Positions 20,400 through 33,080 are shown, counted from the stretch's first letter. The stretch is DNA of 64,000 nucleotides from Gordionus sp. m RMFG-2023 (GCF_954871325.1 NC_088778.1:11045882-11109881); one strand, 5' to 3'. Numbers and translations: made by a program. Notes: generated by a model from the sequence alone, not told the origin.

Positions 20400-21065
20400 G
20401 AATAATCAAAAAGCATATCTATGAAGAATTAGACCATCCATTCCAGAATCATCTCCATAAAGACTGAAACATGATTTCCATCGAGTTTTTTAATCGCAAA
20501 GTGCTCCAGTCAATTATTTTATTATGGGCGATAAGTGCTCTTTTAATATGATATCTCTTTAATAAGATCCGTTTATCTTAACACCTGGATCTATAAAAAT
20601 GAGTTGAATGGTGCAAAAATTTAAAACTGTATCATTTTCCAAATTAAAGAATGATGTCACAGTAAATTGTTTTGGTAAACCAAATAAAATTAACCAAACC
20701 TAGATTGAATTTACGCAAAAGTTTCTTAGCACAAATCAAACTAGCAAATTTATTCGCAGTTGTAATATGTTGGGCCTTTTCCTTCAAATATTTTACTTAA
20801 AAATAAATTGATGTAATGAAGTTTGTGATATACAAATCTCTGGATATTTGAAAAATATATTTTATAGGTGCCCGATTAGTCTTCTTGAATAATTACAAGT
20901 ATATCAACAAGTTTGATATTTGTCAGAGTTCGACCACTTAGTGGTCTCCTAAAACCAAACCTTTTGTCTGCTGATTCCCTTGTATCAATTTTGCGAATAA
21001 GCCGATTGAGTCCTGAAAGAGACTAGTTTCTATTTGGGATCCTGAAATAATCGTTTGATGTCGTT
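20400..21065 (-). pseudogene. Decayed Tc1/mariner-like transposase
   Basis: Reading 21065 to 20400 in shifting frames gives phrases of a known Tc/mariner transposase type: LIRKIDTRESADKRFGFRRP followed by LSGRTLTNI (DNA-binding half), SQTSLHQF, KAQHITTANKFASLICAKKL then LRKFNLGLVNFIWFT (start of the catalytic domain), and VKINGSY-RDIILKEHLSPII. The order matches the family (..SGRP..RT..NI.., ..L..AN..AR...LL, FIWFTDEK, NG.YYRD.LL). The DE of FIWFTDEK is lost, and several stops and frameshifts are present. This is an ancient, dead copy. Terminal repeats were not found. Confidence 0.6.
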
Positions 21066-22204
21066 GAGTCGTAAAATATTAATTAAACTTAAATCATCTT
21101 TATTAAAAACCATATTTCTTTTATCGCTTGGTATCGAGAAAATCATTTGGTTTTTTATTTTTAAATAAAGTTGCATATTTTCTAAACCTATTAAGAAATT
21201 TATAAAACTTTCCAGAATTGTTAAGAATGAGTTATTTTATCACTATAAAATTTTATAAAGGAATCTTAAAAACAGACAGTTATGATTAAGTGAAAATGGT
21301 GTCACTTCAATTGGACCACCCTCTATTTATAAGATGTATTTGGTAATAAAATCTCGAAGAATGGTTTGACTAAACTAACTGTAAATGCCTATTAAATGTA
21401 AATTATTCGTAATTAAATGTTCATGTCATAAGTATTTAACCAACATCCTCGTAAACTTTTTAAATTTATTTCCATATTAGAAAAAATTAGGGATTTTATC
21501 ATTTGCATGAATACGAATTATTAAACTCGAGCGAATTAAAATATTACTATCATTCGACTTTGACCATAGGCCTAGTTAACTCTCGCGAAATATCGATCAG
21601 TGTTGTTAAACGCTACTTTTAAAAGTAGCGCGCTATCGCTATCGTTTTCAAATGAGTAGAGCGCTATTAGCTACTTTTTACGCTATTTTGATTTTTAAAA
21701 AATTTTTTTTACATAACTTTATTTCCACAAATAAATATTGGTATAAAAACATGACTATAATTTGTTATATATATATATAATTTATTTAATATTGCACTTT
21801 ATAATAATAACATTTTGTACTGTTATCCCCAAGTCTAGAGCGACGATCAGAAAGTATTAGCTTTGCTATACTAAATAATCGTTCAGCACTAGCACTTGAG
21901 GGCAACGCAGTATTAAATTTAATAAACACACTTTTTATATGAAAAAAATCATGATATTTAAATGAGTATTTTTAGATTTAAAAAAATAATCTAGAGGTTC
22001 AATAATATTATTATTTATTTTAAAAAAATCGTCTATGGAGGGCCGCTGTTTCGATCTTGCTATAGTATTAGTATCGTGGTTAGGCATGGCATTTTTTAAT
22101 GTTACCATCAGCCTATCAAGTTGCCATTTAGATTCAGTCAAATTAATGTATAGCCAATTTAACTTGAAACTAGGATGGACGATAGCAGCTATTACATTAT
22201 CATC

Positions 22205-24310
22205 ATCATACAGATCTGGAAATCTAATTTATATCCTGTGATCTGTACACAGGTTTCAATTCTCACTAAAATCACAAACTTAGTCAACAAAATCCTAAAT
22301 GGAGACGTACCCAGCTTTATTACCCCCTTACTAATCGGTGCCAGACTCATCGCACTTCAAAAACCAAACAAGGACATTCGGCCCATCGCCATTGGTTCAA
22401 CTTACAGTAGATTGGTCGCTAAATTAATCGCATCTAGAATCAAACACGATGCCGCACACATTCTAAGCCCCTATCAACTTGGTGTAGGGATACCTGGTGG
22501 GTGTGAAGCTGCTGTGCACTTAACAAGAATTCACCTTGAAAATAACCCAAAAAACGAATCCCTAGTAAAAATTGACTTCTCTAACGCCTACAACACTCTT
22601 TCGCGCAACACGTTCCTACATTCAACTTGCTTCCATTTCCCCGCTTATAATAAATTTCTTTTCTCTTGCTACCAATCACCAACAATCTTACAATTCAACA
22701 AAGAAAAGATACGTCGAGGGTATCCAACAAGGTGACCCTCTCGGATCCCTTCTCTTTAGTCTTGGAATCAATGACATGATAAAATCAATAAACTCTTCAT
22801 GTACTCTATCGCTCCACGCTTGGTATATTGATGATGGAATCTTGAGTGGTCCCTGTAGTGAAATTGCCAAAGCAGTCACCATAATTAAAGAAATGGGCAC
22901 AGCCATTGGACTTTCGCTTAACCAGAGCAAATCTGAATTCTCACTTTTAAATTCTAATGCTCCCAACACTCACGATTTCAAATTCACATCAAGCGTTGAA
23001 TTAACACATCTAGGATCGCCTGTTGGAGGACACGAGGCAATAAGCACCTTTCTTCATTCCACACTTGACATACTCCTTAAACTGGAGGACATCTTTACAC
23101 TTCTTCCATCACACAAGTCCTTTTTTTTGCTAAAAAATTTCTTTTTTATACCAAGGATTCTTTACGCACTTCGGTCAACACCAATTTTTAAATATCCTAT
23201 TCCTCTCCAAACTTACGAAAAAGGAATAAAGGACTTAACCGAAAAAATAGTAAATATCAGATTCAACGAAACCGCTTGGGCCCAAGCAACTCTTCCAACC
23301 AAATTTGGTGGTCTCGGCATCAGATCTCCACTTGACTTAGCAACAACTACTTTCATATCGAGTAGTCTCTTGACAAAGCCAATAACCACCGCCCATAATT
23401 CTAAAGAAGATCTTTCCTTAATCGTGGCTATGGATATTTGGAAAACAAGGATCAATGCTGATTCTCATCCCCCCACAACCCATAAACAGAAAGACTGGGA
23501 TGCACCAGTGGTTGCTCGCTGCGTTGAAACTCTCTTATCTAGCATGCAATCTACCGACCGCACCCTATTCTCTTCCTTGCTCAATGGTACGGGACATGAG
23601 TTTCTTGAGGCCATCCCATCTACCAATCTTCAGCTTCAACTATCCAACAATGAATTTACCCATGCCATCGGCATTCGTCTAAATTGTTCCATCACTCACC
23701 CCCACATCTGCTCAGGGTGCAACTCGCCAGTTCACTCGAAGGGTAGACATAGTTTACATTGTCGCTCCTGCAATGGACGATTCATCAGACACAAGCAATG
23801 TAATACAATCATCCAACATGCTCTGAAATCCGCCCAAATTCCTTCCACGTTAGAACCACAGGGTCTTCTTAGATCTGACGGTAAACGTCCTGATGGGATC
23901 TCTCAAATCCCATGGAGGAGAGGCCAACTTTTGGTATGGGACTATTCCTGTATTGACCCCTTGGCCCCATCCAACCACGCCATCAACATCCTTGACCAGA
24001 AGGAACAACTTAAAATTTCTAAATACACAGAAATAATAAACGATCATTGCTTTATCCCAATCATATCAACCACTCTTGGCACCTTCGGCAAACTCGCCTT
24101 AGCATTTTTCAAAAACTTAGGATCACAAATCAGCAAACTCTCAGAAGAACCACGAGAGGGTTTTTTTCTTCGTCAACTATTATCCATAGCGATTCACAAA
24201 GCTAATTATATCAGTTTCAATGGTAGACTTCTAGCCAAAGAGCTATCATAGACAACGCTTACGTCCCTTTTTCATTTTTGTTTCCCTGCGTCACACCATC
24301 TCCGTTCTTT
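22205..24310 (+). mobile_element. Non-LTR retrotransposon (LINE) with C-terminal RLE endonuclease, 5' truncated
   Basis: Sits inside the hAT at 21598-25115. The coding sequence starts within the reverse transcriptase (VNKILNGDVPSFITPLLIGA then RLIALQKPNKDIRPIAIG) in one frame to about 22710. It continues in the next frame (EGIQQGDPLGSLLFSLGI and the catalytic AWYIDDGILSG), so there is one frameshift. Downstream are a CCHC finger (CSGCNSPVHSKGRHSLHC) and a restriction-like endonuclease motif RPDGISQ...LLVWDYS, then a conserved C-terminus ending RLLAKELS at 24251. This order (RT, CCHC, RLE) is that of the R2/R4/CRE-type LINEs. Base composition is clearly richer in GC than the flanks. Confidence 0.9.
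22572..24251 (+). CDS. RLE-type LINE ORF, RT C-terminal half plus endonuclease
   Basis: The open frame runs 559 codons from a nominal ATG, but the first about 45 codons are out of register with the RT. Real homology begins near RYVEGIQQGDPLGSLLFSLG at about 22710. Domains in order: RT palm with YIDDG (residues about 85-90), thumb (to about 240), a linker, CCHC zinc finger (about 375-395), PD-(D/E)XK-like endonuclease with RPDG and VWDYS (about 435-460) and a C-terminal helix-rich region. It makes a copy of its RNA at a nick cut by the endonuclease. No stop interrupts this half, so the copy is fairly young. Confidence 0.85.
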   Translation: MTSLTPTTLFRATRSYIQLASISPLIINFFSLATNHQQSYNSTKKRYVEGIQQGDPLGSLLFSLGINDMIKSINSSCTLSLHAWYIDDGILSGPCSEIAKAVTIIKEMGTAIGLSLNQSKSEFSLLNSNAPNTHDFKFTSSVELTHLGSPVGGHEAISTFLHSTLDILLKLEDIFTLLPSHKSFFLLKNFFFIPRILYALRSTPIFKYPIPLQTYEKGIKDLTEKIVNIRFNETAWAQATLPTKFGGLGIRSPLDLATTTFISSSLLTKPITTAHNSKEDLSLIVAMDIWKTRINADSHPPTTHKQKDWDAPVVARCVETLLSSMQSTDRTLFSSLLNGTGHEFLEAIPSTNLQLQLSNNEFTHAIGIRLNCSITHPHICSGCNSPVHSKGRHSLHCRSCNGRFIRHKQCNTIIQHALKSAQIPSTLEPQGLLRSDGKRPDGISQIPWRRGQLLVWDYSCIDPLAPSNHAINILDQKEQLKISKYTEIINDHCFIPIISTTLGTFGKLALAFFKNLGSQISKLSEEPREGFFLRQLLSIAIHKANYISFNGRLLAKELS

Positions 24311-25123
24311 TTTTTAATAGTATTATTATATATTTTTCAAACATTTTTAAATATATTAAAATTTATTATAATGAAAATTTAAATTATTATACCTTATATT
24401 GATAATAAACTATATTGTATTAATTATAAAATAAGAAAAATACCTATTTAATTTTCAAAATTTAAATTTATCTGAGTTTTAGATTCATTTATGAAAAAAT
24501 ATTAAAATAGCATTAAATTATGGTAAATAAAGATTTTAAAAATATAATTATTATACACAAGGTAATTAATAATATATTAATTTTGAATTTTGTATTAATA
24601 TTATATGTAAATTAAGCCAATTTAAATTATGGCTAATCAAGCAATAAATCATTCATTTTATATAATTGTATAATAGAAAATAAAAATAAAGTTTTGACCT
24701 TTTCTTAATGCCTTCTTGCATCGAAACCGATATCCAGTAGTAATTTTTTCTTAAAAATTAAAGTATTTTTTGAATTTTGGGAAAGGATAATCTATATTTT
24801 TCTCATTTTCCAAAGAAATTTCACTAATTTCAACAATCTCACACATTTTTAATAACTAGATTTATAATGCTAACTAGATTTATAGTGTATATTTTTAAAT
24901 ATAAATTTAAATTACAAAATAAAATAAAATAAAAGGATTATAATTTTTGATTTAATAAAAAATATATTTTAATAATTTTTAAATGTATTTATTATGTAAA
25001 ATTGGCTACTTCGCTACTTTCTAAATTAGTAGCGAGCTATCGCTATTTTCTAAAAAAAGTAGCCAGCTAGAGCTACCGCTACTGAAAAAAGTAGCGCGCT
25101 ATTTTAACAACACTGATATCGAT

Positions 25124-26349
25124 AAGTATGAAATAATTTTTTGGTTTATATAGAAGTTAACAAATTTAATTACTATAACGATTTTTTTCTAACATTGACC
25201 AATAAATCTTTAGCCATGAATTTGAATTTTATTATGTAAGAATAATTAGTTACTATGATCATATTTATATTCAAAAGTCAGGATTAAATCTTAAATTATA
25301 TTCAAATGGAAATCCATGTTTAGAACTTGGATCAAGATGATTTTCGATTTTAAATATTTTCAATAGTCGGTTCTTGTTCCAGAAGCGATTCGAATTCATA
25401 AGTTTTAATTAAATTTTATTCATATAACGCTGATTAAGTTTAAATTATAATAAAAAAATATGAAAATCTTTTCTAAAAAGATCCGAATTTGGTTGCAGAT
25501 TCGAATTCCAACGGACATAAAGATCAAATTTTGCTGGTCTCTAATTTAAATAAATGATTTAAGTGATATTAGTTCAGCTTCAGTTAATTAATTTCCAGAT
25601 TTTGAAGAGTCAAGTAAAATTTTAATAAATATTCATTTTATATAAAAAAGTCTTTAAAGGCCCCAAAATTTTTTTTACTCAAAGGCCCATTTTTTTTATA
25701 AAAATCTCGACTTGTGACTTTTTCCCAAGTTTTTATGGTGCCCAGTGACGGCCTGGCAATGCTACGTTCTAATTAAGTTATATAATAAAATGGAACGCTC
25801 CTAAAAGACACTATATTCCTATGAGATTGGCATTTGACCTTTTCTATTTCCGAGTGAAAATGGCACTTAGTATTAGAATTACTTTACTAAACAATCACTC
25901 AGCCTTAGCGCTAGATGGTAAAAAAATAATAAATTATAATCGTTTTCAATTTTACGTAACCAATCCTCTTATTTTGGTATCACATTTCCCAAAAATATCG
26001 CGAGTCTATTTGACTATTTTTTTTATAACCTAGTATCTACTAAATTATAAAAGTATCAAAACTAGAGCCACAGATATCGAGTCACATGATTTTTTGTGAT
26101 GAATTTTTTTTATATATTTCGTTTATATTTTTTTATTATTATAATTGCTTTATTATTATAATTGCTTTATTACTTCTATATTTTTTATTCTATCTTGAAT
26201 TTTAATACTAATTATAGAAATTATACAAATAACTTTTTTATTTATACTGATTAACAAATGGATGAATGTATTAAAAAAAATATACAAGTATTACATATTG
26301 CTAAGTTTTAGAATTAGCGTTCAAAAATTTGGAAAACTATGATTAGAAC
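25124..26349. other. AT-rich DNA between two hAT elements
   Basis: No supported gene. A 70-codon open frame at 25821-26033 has no recognisable motif. Confidence 0.4.
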
Positions 26350-27922
26350 CAGAGTTGTTAAAGTAGCGCGCTATCTTTTTTGGTAGCTATAGCTAATAGC
26401 GGCTACTTTTTTTAAAATTATTTAATTTTTTAGCGCGCTACTTTTAAAAAATATAATGAATGTAAGTATACGCACGAAAATTTAAATATAATACCATAAT
26501 TAATTATAATTTTTATGATTTAATTTGTATTATAAACCTAAATCACCTGTTAATAATTTAAAATGGCATCGCATATGGATATCCAAATCGTTGAAAGTGA
26601 TTCAGAGTCAGATAATGTTATTAATGAAATGGAAGATACCAGGGAAGAAAATAATATTCATAGCAATACTTTCCCATTCCCTAGATTTCAAAAATTATAA
26701 ATATAAAACAAAACTGGCTTCAAATTTAAATGTTTAAAATGTAAAAAAAATATTTCCTCAAATCAATCCAGTAATAACCTCAAGAAACACCTAAAGGTAA
26801 ATTATCATTTTTACATAAAATAATAATATTTATTTTATAAGACTGTTCATGCTATTTAAGAAAATTGAACAACATTTAAATAAATTTGACATAGGTGAAT
26901 CTACATCCAAAAAGACTAATTCCATTCAGACAATATTAATTAATAATACAAATGCTAATATTTCTCAGAAATTAACTGATAAAGTTATTGTGGATTTTAT
27001 AATTGATACAGTTCAGCCAATGTCCTTGGTTGATAATCCATCATTTACTATGATGATTAAAACTTTATCACCTGGTACAACTATTTTATGTCGCCAGACA
27101 CTTGTGAATAAAATAGCAGATAAGTTTAAAGTGATGAAAGATGCTTTAATAGTGAATTATCAGAGATATCTCATATATGCACCACGGCAGATAGTTGGAC
27201 ACATAATAGAAGGTAAACACTTATTTATATTTATAAATTGATCTGATTAAATATTTTTAGAGCTTATTTGGGAATCACAGGCCATTGGCTAGACCCTAGG
27301 ACTTTAAAAAGAAGATCAGTAGCATTAGCCCTCAAAAGGATAAAAGGATGCCAGACATACGATGTACTTGCAAATAAAATTATTGACGTCCACAACTCTT
27401 TTAGGATTCATAATAAAGTTTGCAAGATGGTGACCGATAATGGGTCCAATTAGCTGAAGGCCTTCAGTATTATGAATTAATTTTTAAAATATTTAGAGTA
27501 ATAAAATTAAATCAAGTAATATTTAAGTTATTAATTAAATTTTTCAGTATTTATTTAAAAGTTGTTTAATATTTCACATTATATATAGAATTTTTATTAA
27601 CTAAATACATACATATTTTACTAATATTATATCATAATTTATATCAAATTATAAAAAAATTAGTGAATTTAACTAATAAAATTTACAACAGAGATGGATT
27701 ATTTCATTAGTTTTTATTGCACAGTGTCATTGAGCTTAACATTTAATATGATATGGTTATTGAATATTTCATGGATGATTAGATCTTTACATATTTATTT
27801 CTTATTGATTAATATCCATCAATTTATATACAGTACAGGGAATTCAATGTATTCATTTGATAAAATATTTTTTACTTAGTTACATCATAATTCCTGAGGT
27901 TTAAAATTTAGAATAGCAACCT

Positions 27923-28187
27923 TGTTAATATATAATTTGAATATTTTTTACTTTGTAATTAATGACCTTTTGTAAAAATCTTTTCTTTTTTTAATGACCT
28001 TTTAAATTATATTAATTTTCGTAAATGTTAATATGTAAATAGTATTAAAATAATAATATATATATATAGCTGTAAAAATTGTAAATATCCAGAGTAGTAA
28101 TTTTTATAAAATTAAAAAAAAATTAAATAAAGATTTTAAAAAATATTTTTTTTGGTTTATCTTTACCTGCCTTCCGTGAATTTATCA
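27923..28187 (+). repeat. Left LTR of the short Ty3/Gypsy-like fossil
   Basis: 265 bases, starting TGTT and ending ATCA. It is nearly identical to 30358-30620 and flanked on its outer side by AACCT. Confidence 0.88.
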
Positions 28188-30357
28188 TGGTGGCAAGGTG
28201 GCAACGGTTTAAGACGTTACAAATTATACTGAAACATGGTGAAGTTAGACGAAAGAGGATTATGGAAAATGATTTTAATATTATTCTAAAAACACGTAAG
28301 AGATGATTAAAATATAAAATTGAATAAAAATATAATAAAATTAATGATGAAATATTTAAAATAAGACAATAATGATAAAACAAAATCCATAGATTAATTA
28401 GAAGATTATTTAGTAAATAAAATTTCGGATGATGAAATACGATGAGCACGATAAAGGGATGAAGTCGCACGTGGAAACCGAAATACGAAAATTATGAAGA
28501 TTCGAGACATACAAATAATTATGAACCAAGATATAGAAACAATTATAATCCTAGAGTTTGTGATAATGATAGTGGGTATAATGGGCCAGGACCGTATAAT
28601 AATTTTAAAAGATTTAACAATAAAAATAATTATAACTACAATAACTATAGATATAATAATAATGATAATTACAAATATAATGAAAATAATTATAGATATT
28701 ATAGACATCAGAACGAATCGAGATACATAACTAGATACAATAATAGTCAGAACAATAATCAGTCATACAAAAACAGATTTGACGTAAATAGAATGGATGA
28801 TGATGACAAGGCAAATGATGATTACAAAGTTACGATATATCTTAATGATTTACCAATAGTCATGCAGATCAACACCGGGTCACGATTTTCGATATTGCCG
28901 ATTTATTGCTAGAAAGATAGGAATCAAAGTCTTGAATAAATCGGATACAAAACTGACTGGCTATGATGGGAAAAGAATAGAGGTGCTAGGAATCGTTAAA
29001 ATAAAAGTGAGATATGAAGACAAAACTCAAAACTTAGATGCTTTTGTAGTCCAAAATGACAAAATTGCAATTCTGGGAAGGACGTGGATAAAAGTTTTTG
29101 GAAACATACTTAATAAAATTGTAAATATAATCGAGGAAAATAGAGATGTAGATAGTAAAATTTTGAAGGTACATATTACAATAAAAAGCATGAAAATTAT
29201 AATTATAAATATCATAATAATAAAAACTTGAATAAAATTGAATTATGTAAATTAATGCCAAATGTTAAAAAAGAAATAAATTCTTATAAATTAGAAGAAA
29301 TAAATCATTTGATAACAATTGTAGAAATATAGTTATTAAAAACAATAATGAAATAAAAATTGAAGAAAATAATAAAATAAAAAATTTTATAATTAATAAA
29401 AAATTTAAAAAAACTTTGGAAAAGAAAATTGAAACAAAGGTGATTAAATATCTTGATGTTGAAAGAGAGATTAAGAGTACTATATGGAAATCGTATTTTG
29501 AAAATGGAAGGAGAAAGAGAAATTTTGTTATAAAGAACAAGTTGAAAAGAAATTATGATATAAAAAAAGTGTTTAATAAAGAAGTAAAATTTAAAAATAA
29601 AAATAATAAATAAAAAATTATAATATAAAATGAAACAATTCCAAATATTCTATTCTATATTCCATGATTCTTATTCTTATGAATGATTCTGAAAAATTTT
29701 TATTCCATTATCACTTCAATTATTCCAAAATTATTTTATTTGAGATATATTGATCATAATATATATTTACAAACATTGATAAAAATGATAATAAATAACG
29801 AGATGAACAAGCTAATGGGAGGATGATATTCAAGCAAATGGTTAGACGATAAAGATATTATAATTCTACTACAAACAAATGAAAAATTTTTTAGAAGGGG
29901 AATAAGTGAGTTCAAAATTCGAAAAATTCAAAGTCAAGTTCAAGATTCGAAAAATTCAAAGTCAAGTTCAAGTTCGAAAATTCAAAGTCAAGTTCAAAAG
30001 CGAGAATATGACCTACGACATAGAAAATGATTGTTATAAATAAATAAAATTTTGTAAAAAAAATATTTATATAAAATTTTGAAAGTGAAATGGGATGATC
30101 AATAAAAATAGCAAATCAACAAGCAGTGTTCAACCAACGACGTTTCAACAATGATGTTCAACCAACGATGTTTCATGATGTGCGATAATCGATTCAACTA
30201 ACGATAATCAGATGGTCAAACAAACAATCTAAAGATATATGAACAAATGACTAATGGAGCAATTGAGAAACAAATGACTAATGGAGCAATTGAGAAACAA
30301 ATGACTGGAAGTGAAGATAAGAAACTGAGGAAAGAAGACATAAAAAAAAGGGGGAAA

Positions 30358-30620
30358 TGTTAATATATAATTTGAATATTTTTTACTTTGTAATTAATGA
30401 CCTTTTGTAAAAATCTTTTCTTTTTTTAATGACCTTTTAAATTATATTAATTTTCGTAAATGTTAATATGTAAATAGTATTAAAATAATAATATATATAT
30501 AGCTGTAAAAATTGTAAATATCCAGAGTAGTAATTTTTATAAAATTAAAAATAAATTAAATAAAGATTTTAAAATATATTTTTTTTGGTTTCTCTTTACC
30601 TGCCTTCCGTGAATTTATCA
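30358..30620 (+). repeat. Right LTR of the short Ty3/Gypsy-like fossil
   Basis: 263 bases, preceded by a purine tract and followed by AACCT, the second copy of the 5-bp target duplication. Confidence 0.88.
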
Positions 30621-32939
30621 AACCTAATGATTTTACCACTCCATTTTTGATAAATATCACTACACATTTCTATTAAAAACGGGATGAATAATTTATTCTA
30701 TTTAATATGAATATAGAATATTTGGTAAGGATAATGCTGAAGGTGAGACACAGAGAGATTATTTAGTAAGGCAAAACTGATACTTTGTCGCTCTAGACTT
30801 GGGGATGATAATATTGAAATGATTTTATTATTAAAATTCAACAAATTACCATAAATTTTTTTATAATCAAAATTAAATATATTTTAATATTTATAAATGT
30901 TGATTTTTATATATTATTTACTATACAATTACATTATATGCAAAATGAAAAAAAAAATTGTTTTTAAATTTTTTTTCATAAAAGTAACTAAAGCTACTTT
31001 TTAAAAATAGTAGCTAATAGCGAGCTATTTTTTATTAATAATTAGCGTAGCGGTAGCGCGCTACTTTTAAAAGTAGCAATTAACAACTCTGCTTAGAACT
31101 GCGTCTTGATATAAGATTCTGATTTATATCACCTTTTGAAAATATGAGATTCTAACTATTTTACTTCTATATCTGTTAAATATATCGAAGAACAAATAAT
31201 ATTTATAAAGATATAAGACTCATAAAATCGAAAAAATTCTAACTTAGGAAAAAGAAATCTTAAGGTAATTAGACATGTAATTTTGGAATTGGAATTTAAA
31301 TTCCGATATTTAAAATTCAGAGTTGCCATTATAGTTTTTATTTCATTAGGACTTCTATAATTTTCTTTCTAGAATATATTCTTAGCCTTCTCATTTTGCC
31401 AATGCGTTTTTCTTTTACCTATTAAACGGATTGAAATGCTAAAATATACTAAATACGCACTAATAGTATATCAGGTCAATTCAGCGAAACTATTATCGTG
31501 AATGTCGTTTACCGCGAAGGAATTTTATAGCGAAGGTAATATCGCTAAACAAAACACTTATAGCGAAATCAATATTGCGAATTTATTACCGCGAAACTTT
31601 AACCGCGAATTCATTAGAGCGAATACATTCTAGATTAACTATTAGCGAACCTTTTACAGCGAATTTTTTACCGCGAATGTTTTTGTGCGAAGTCATTATC
31701 GCGAAACAATAAATATATTGCGAATTCATTTATTTAAAGGAAAACAACAAATTTAATATTAATTTATTCACAAAAGTTCTTTAAATCATAAATGCGAAAT
31801 GTTTTATGGATCTTTTGTTACCTATTGTCTATTAAGTAAGCATGTAACCTTTATTTGAGATAAAAATAAATTACCCAATATTTGGTTAAAGTTTTTACCC
31901 CGATAAATTCATTACCCCCCCCCCCCCCCCCACTCCCAACATAAATTTTTAAAATGTGCTATATGTCATTAAAAGTAAATTTGAACATACATTTGAATAC
32001 TTAGAAATTTTTCCAATCAAGATAAAAAATAGAAAGCTAAGAATTTTTGTTGATTTTCTTTGATTATTTTTAATAATCATAGAAGATTTTGCTAATTAAT
32101 ATTTTTAAAATTTTCTCAAAATTATTTTATTATTAAGACACAGAATAAAGATTAATTTTAAAACTCAAAAAAAACATGCTTATATACTTATATAAAAGAA
32201 ATAGTAAATATTTCTGAGCAAAATATTACATTTTCTAAGAAATTCAAAGAAAATAATTTTTACTTAGCAAAATCATCTTTCTGGAATTCAGTAAAAATTA
32301 CTTTATAGTTTTAATTCTGAGTAATTAAGGGAAAAATAATAATATATGCTGTAGCACTAACCTTACATGTATTTTAGTTAAACATTACATTTTGGCTTAA
32401 AACTATATGAAAAGTTTGACAAACCTTAAGGCTGCGTCTCAATATTAGAGTCAGATTCATATTAAATTTTGAACTAATATTTTACAGAAAAGATAAAAAA
32501 TATCTAAGATCGTAAAATGATAAGATTCAAAATATTTTGAATTAGAGAAATCTCTTAGTTCACTTAGATGTAATTTATTTATTAATCACCATTCAAAATT
32601 ATTTTTATATATATTAAGGACTGCAGACAATAAATATTAGCGCAACCCATATATCAATTTCGCTAATAAGGATCGAGGTTTAGCTAATAAACTCAATGAT
32701 TAATATATTAATAGAGCCTGAGTTCCTTTTGCGCGTTTTATAAAATAATTCGAGGAAAATCATAGGGCAGGATAGCAAAAAATATTTTATTCCAATAAAT
32801 TTTTTAAGGTTAAAAGAAAATTAAAAACTTTATCATTGAATCAATCTTGTACCTATTTTTTAAAAATATTATTCAATCAATATGATCATAAAAATAAATG
32901 TTTCAAAATATAATAGTCATTTAACTATTAGTGTTGTTA

Positions 32940-33080
32940 ATCGACTAAATTTAGTTGGTTAAAAGACGACTAACTAATAGTCATAGTCAAAAAATTAGAC
33001 TAAAAACTTGAGAGATTAAATTAGTCGATTAGTCGACTAAGTTGATCCATTTAGTCGGCTTTAGTTGACCCATTTAGTCG
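32940..33080. repeat. Left GTCGACTAA repeat cluster of the middle element
   Basis: Loose repeats of TTAGTCGAC/TTAGTCG-type words directly inside the left terminus. They are degenerate compared with the clean 18-bp array at 35028. Confidence 0.7.

Larger units (their letters stand above)
21598..25115 (-). mobile_element. hAT transposon of the AGTAGCGCGCTA family, split by a LINE
   Basis: Exact 8-bp duplication ATATCGAT (21590-21597 and 25116-25123). The ends are CAGTGTTGTTAAACGCTAC and ...GCGCGCTATTTTAACAACACTG. Many AGTAGCGCGCTA and AGCTACTTTT motifs form subterminal inverted repeats. Transposase remnants are on the - strand. A C-terminal dimerization region lies near 21830-21905 ([17 protein letters not shown]-like), the phrase NVIAAIVHPSFKLNWLYINL lies at 22203-22141, continuing to 21935, and an N-terminal stretch near 24860-24640 resembles the finger of the copy at 26350. 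A LINE has inserted in the antisense direction inside the transposase gene. Confidence 0.9.
27923..30620 (+). mobile_element. LTR retrotransposon fossil, Ty3/Gypsy-like, short and broken
   Basis: Bounded by two near-identical LTRs (27923-28187 and 30358-30620) that begin TGTTAATATATAA and end TTTATCA. The 5-bp target duplication AACCT lies at 27918-27922 and 30621-30625. A purine tract (AAAAAAAAGGGGGAAA) lies directly before the right LTR, and a TGG-starting primer-site-like sequence directly follows the left one. The interior holds a region rich in Asn, Arg and Tyr (about 28480-28800) and a retropepsin-like region (about 28850-29120). No reverse transcriptase or integrase region is recognisable. 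By eye the LTRs differ at only a handful of positions, so insertion is recent. It is broken in several places. Direct repeats of about 28-30 bases lie at 29910-30000 and 30240-30305. Confidence 0.85.
26350..31091 (+). mobile_element. hAT transposon of the AGTAGCGCGCTA family, split by an LTR fossil
   Basis: Ends CAGAGTTGTTAAAGTAGCGC and ...AGTAGCAATTAACAACTCTG. The flanks ATTAGAAC (26342-26349) and CTTAGAAC (31092-31099) match at seven of eight bases. The transposase is on the + strand in spliced or broken pieces: an acidic N-terminus then TGFKFKCLKCKKNIS with a BED-type finger (about 26580-26795), RLINE-like block 26849-27213 with VDFIIDTVQPMSLVDNPSFT, then after a probable intron GITGHWLDPRTLKRRSVALA and CKMVTDNGSN (27268-27450). 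The end LCRSRLGDDNIEMIL lies at about 30780-30830, beyond the LTR element. It is the same family as 21598-25115. Confidence 0.88.

Noticed and set aside
28406-28730. Isoleucine-rich open frames on both strands
   Set aside because: Low-complexity AT-rich sequence inside an LTR fossil. They are shadows of the Asn/Tyr-rich region.
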